Source of the DNA: Deltaproteobacteria bacterium
Lineage (GTDB): Bacteria; Myxococcota_A; Polyangia; Polyangiales; Polyangiaceae
DNA: 64,000 bases
Direction of reading: 5' to 3'
Assembly: GCA_016875405.1 (NCBI GenBank)
Contig: VGRJ01000006.1
Location: 1-64,000, forward strand
Part shown: positions 63,375 to 64,000 of the stretch, in pieces
How positions within the stretch are numbered: the stretch's first letter is position 1
Layout of the letters: each line of letters begins with the position of its first letter
Program-made: the position numbers and the translations under genes
The notes under the pieces: generated by a model
Told to the model about the DNA's origin: nothing
Databases searched by the model: none
What the model saw: only the letters and a program-made list of their open reading frames with translations

Positions 63375-64000
63375 ATGAATTCGCCGCCCCCCCGCGAATC
63401 CGCTGAGCTCCTCGTCGGCCCCGAGCAGAACGGCCGCCGCCTCGACGCCGCGCTGAAGGCGCTGTCCGGACTCAGCTGGGAGCGCGCGCGCAAGGCGATC
63501 GCGACCGGGAAGGTGTCGATCGACGGGGACACGACGAGCGATGGCGCGAGGGCGGTGCGTACGGGGATGCGCCTCCGCATCGACGAGCGCGCGCCTGGCA
63601 AGCGGGCCGAGAAGCTGCGCGAGCTCACCATCGTTCACCTCGACGCCTCGCTCGTCGTGGTCGAGAAGCCCGCCGGCGTGAGCACGATCCCGTTCGGGGA
63701 CGAGTCACGCGAAGAGCAGCATCAGACGCTCGACGCGCTGGTGAGGACGACGCTGTCGCGAATGCTCGGTGCGCGCGGCAGGCCCGAGCTCGGCGTCGTT
63801 CAGCGGCTCGACAAGGAGACGAGCGGGCTCATCGTGTTCGCGCGCACGATGGCCGCCAAAAAATCGCTCACGCAGCAGCTGCGCCTCCACACCGTGCACA
63901 GGCGCTACCTCGCCCTCGCGCACGGCTACGTGCAAGGCGGGACGATCCGCTCGCAGCTCGTAGCGAACCGGGGCGATGGCTTGCGTGGCTCGATCGCGAA
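63375..64000 (+). CDS. RluA-family pseudouridine synthase, partial (runs off window end)
   Basis: The first 208 codons of an RluA-family synthase: an N-terminal S4-like domain (RLDAALKALSGLSWERARKA, then GKVSIDGD), the central SLVVVEKPAGVSTIP strand and QRLDKETSGLIVFAR, which holds the catalytic Asp. The normal HRLD motif has Gln in place of His, seen in some family members. The gene is open at the window edge with no stop. It is divergent from the HEAT-THUMP methyltransferase gene, so two RNA-modification genes share the intergenic region. Confidence 0.9.
   Translation, partial: MNSPPPRESAELLVGPEQNGRRLDAALKALSGLSWERARKAIATGKVSIDGDTTSDGARAVRTGMRLRIDERAPGKRAEKLRELTIVHLDASLVVVEKPAGVSTIPFGDESREEQHQTLDALVRTTLSRMLGARGRPELGVVQRLDKETSGLIVFARTMAAKKSLTQQLRLHTVHRRYLALAHGYVQGGTIRSQLVANRGDGLRGSIA

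Overview
The window is about 64 kb of very GC-rich DNA (strong G/C bias at third codon positions, many GTG starts, long spurious antisense frames). It carries a dense set of core bacterial genes mixed with many lipoprotein genes. The best guess for the source is a myxobacterium (Myxococcota, possibly class Polyangia). Supporting signs are Gly-Gly-Ala lipoprotein linkers, MopE-type Cys/Asp repeat lipoproteins, a zinc-ribbon/GYF membrane protein of the gliding-motility GltJ/AgmX type, an unlinked imuAB pair, and LexA-type operators close to the Myxococcus consensus. No mobile element, CRISPR array, rRNA or tRNA gene was seen. The taxonomy is inference.

Layout. 0.1-9.3 kb: four large lipoproteins, including an Ig-like protein whose C-terminal half looks like a circularly permuted esterase. 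9.4-15.4 kb: aspartate-semialdehyde dehydrogenase, a zinc-ribbon/GYF protein coupled to a cysteine-less thioredoxin-like lipoprotein, a SpoU/TrmH-family methyltransferase, AsnRS, and a class II amidotransferase homolog without its catalytic residues. 15.4-20.6 kb: lipoproteins, a patatin, and a three-gene nucleotide-sugar cassette of wlbA/B/C type. 20.6-31.1 kb: DUF962, MoxR ATPase, HrpB helicase, CstA, a MopE-repeat lipoprotein, a small membrane protein coupled to a YbhN-like protein, and an RluA-family synthase. 31.0-33.3 kb: a frameshifted Gly-rich remnant, DUF507, FolB and a secreted nuclease-fold lipoprotein. 33.4-41.2 kb: tamB followed by an Omp85 protein. 41.2-44.4 kb: recA and recN. 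44.4-52.1 kb: Map, lipoproteins, a cysteine-less NifU-like protein, HflX, a Tat-exported hydrolase, FolE, an SDR and a Lon N-domain protein. 52.1-57.3 kb: the prfB-lysS-lolCE-lolD operon, with the RF2 programmed frameshift intact. 57.4-64 kb: LexA-boxed imuA-imuB, a possible TULIP-like lipoprotein, a HEAT-THUMP-methyltransferase fusion and a truncated RluA-family gene.

How the genes relate. Three themes stand out. The first is envelope biogenesis (LolCDE-type exporter, TamA/TamB, sugar cassette, many lipoproteins). The second is DNA damage: recA and imuA promoters carry matching CTG-N10-CAG operators. The third is translation and RNA modification (prfB, lysS, asnS, map, hflX, pseudouridine synthases, methyltransferases). 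Operons are tightly packed, with ATGA/GTGA stop-start overlaps. I found no clear-cut new multi-gene system. The most unusual items are the permuted esterase, three homologs of cysteine-dependent folds that lack their cysteines, and the extra-membrane-segment LolCE protein.
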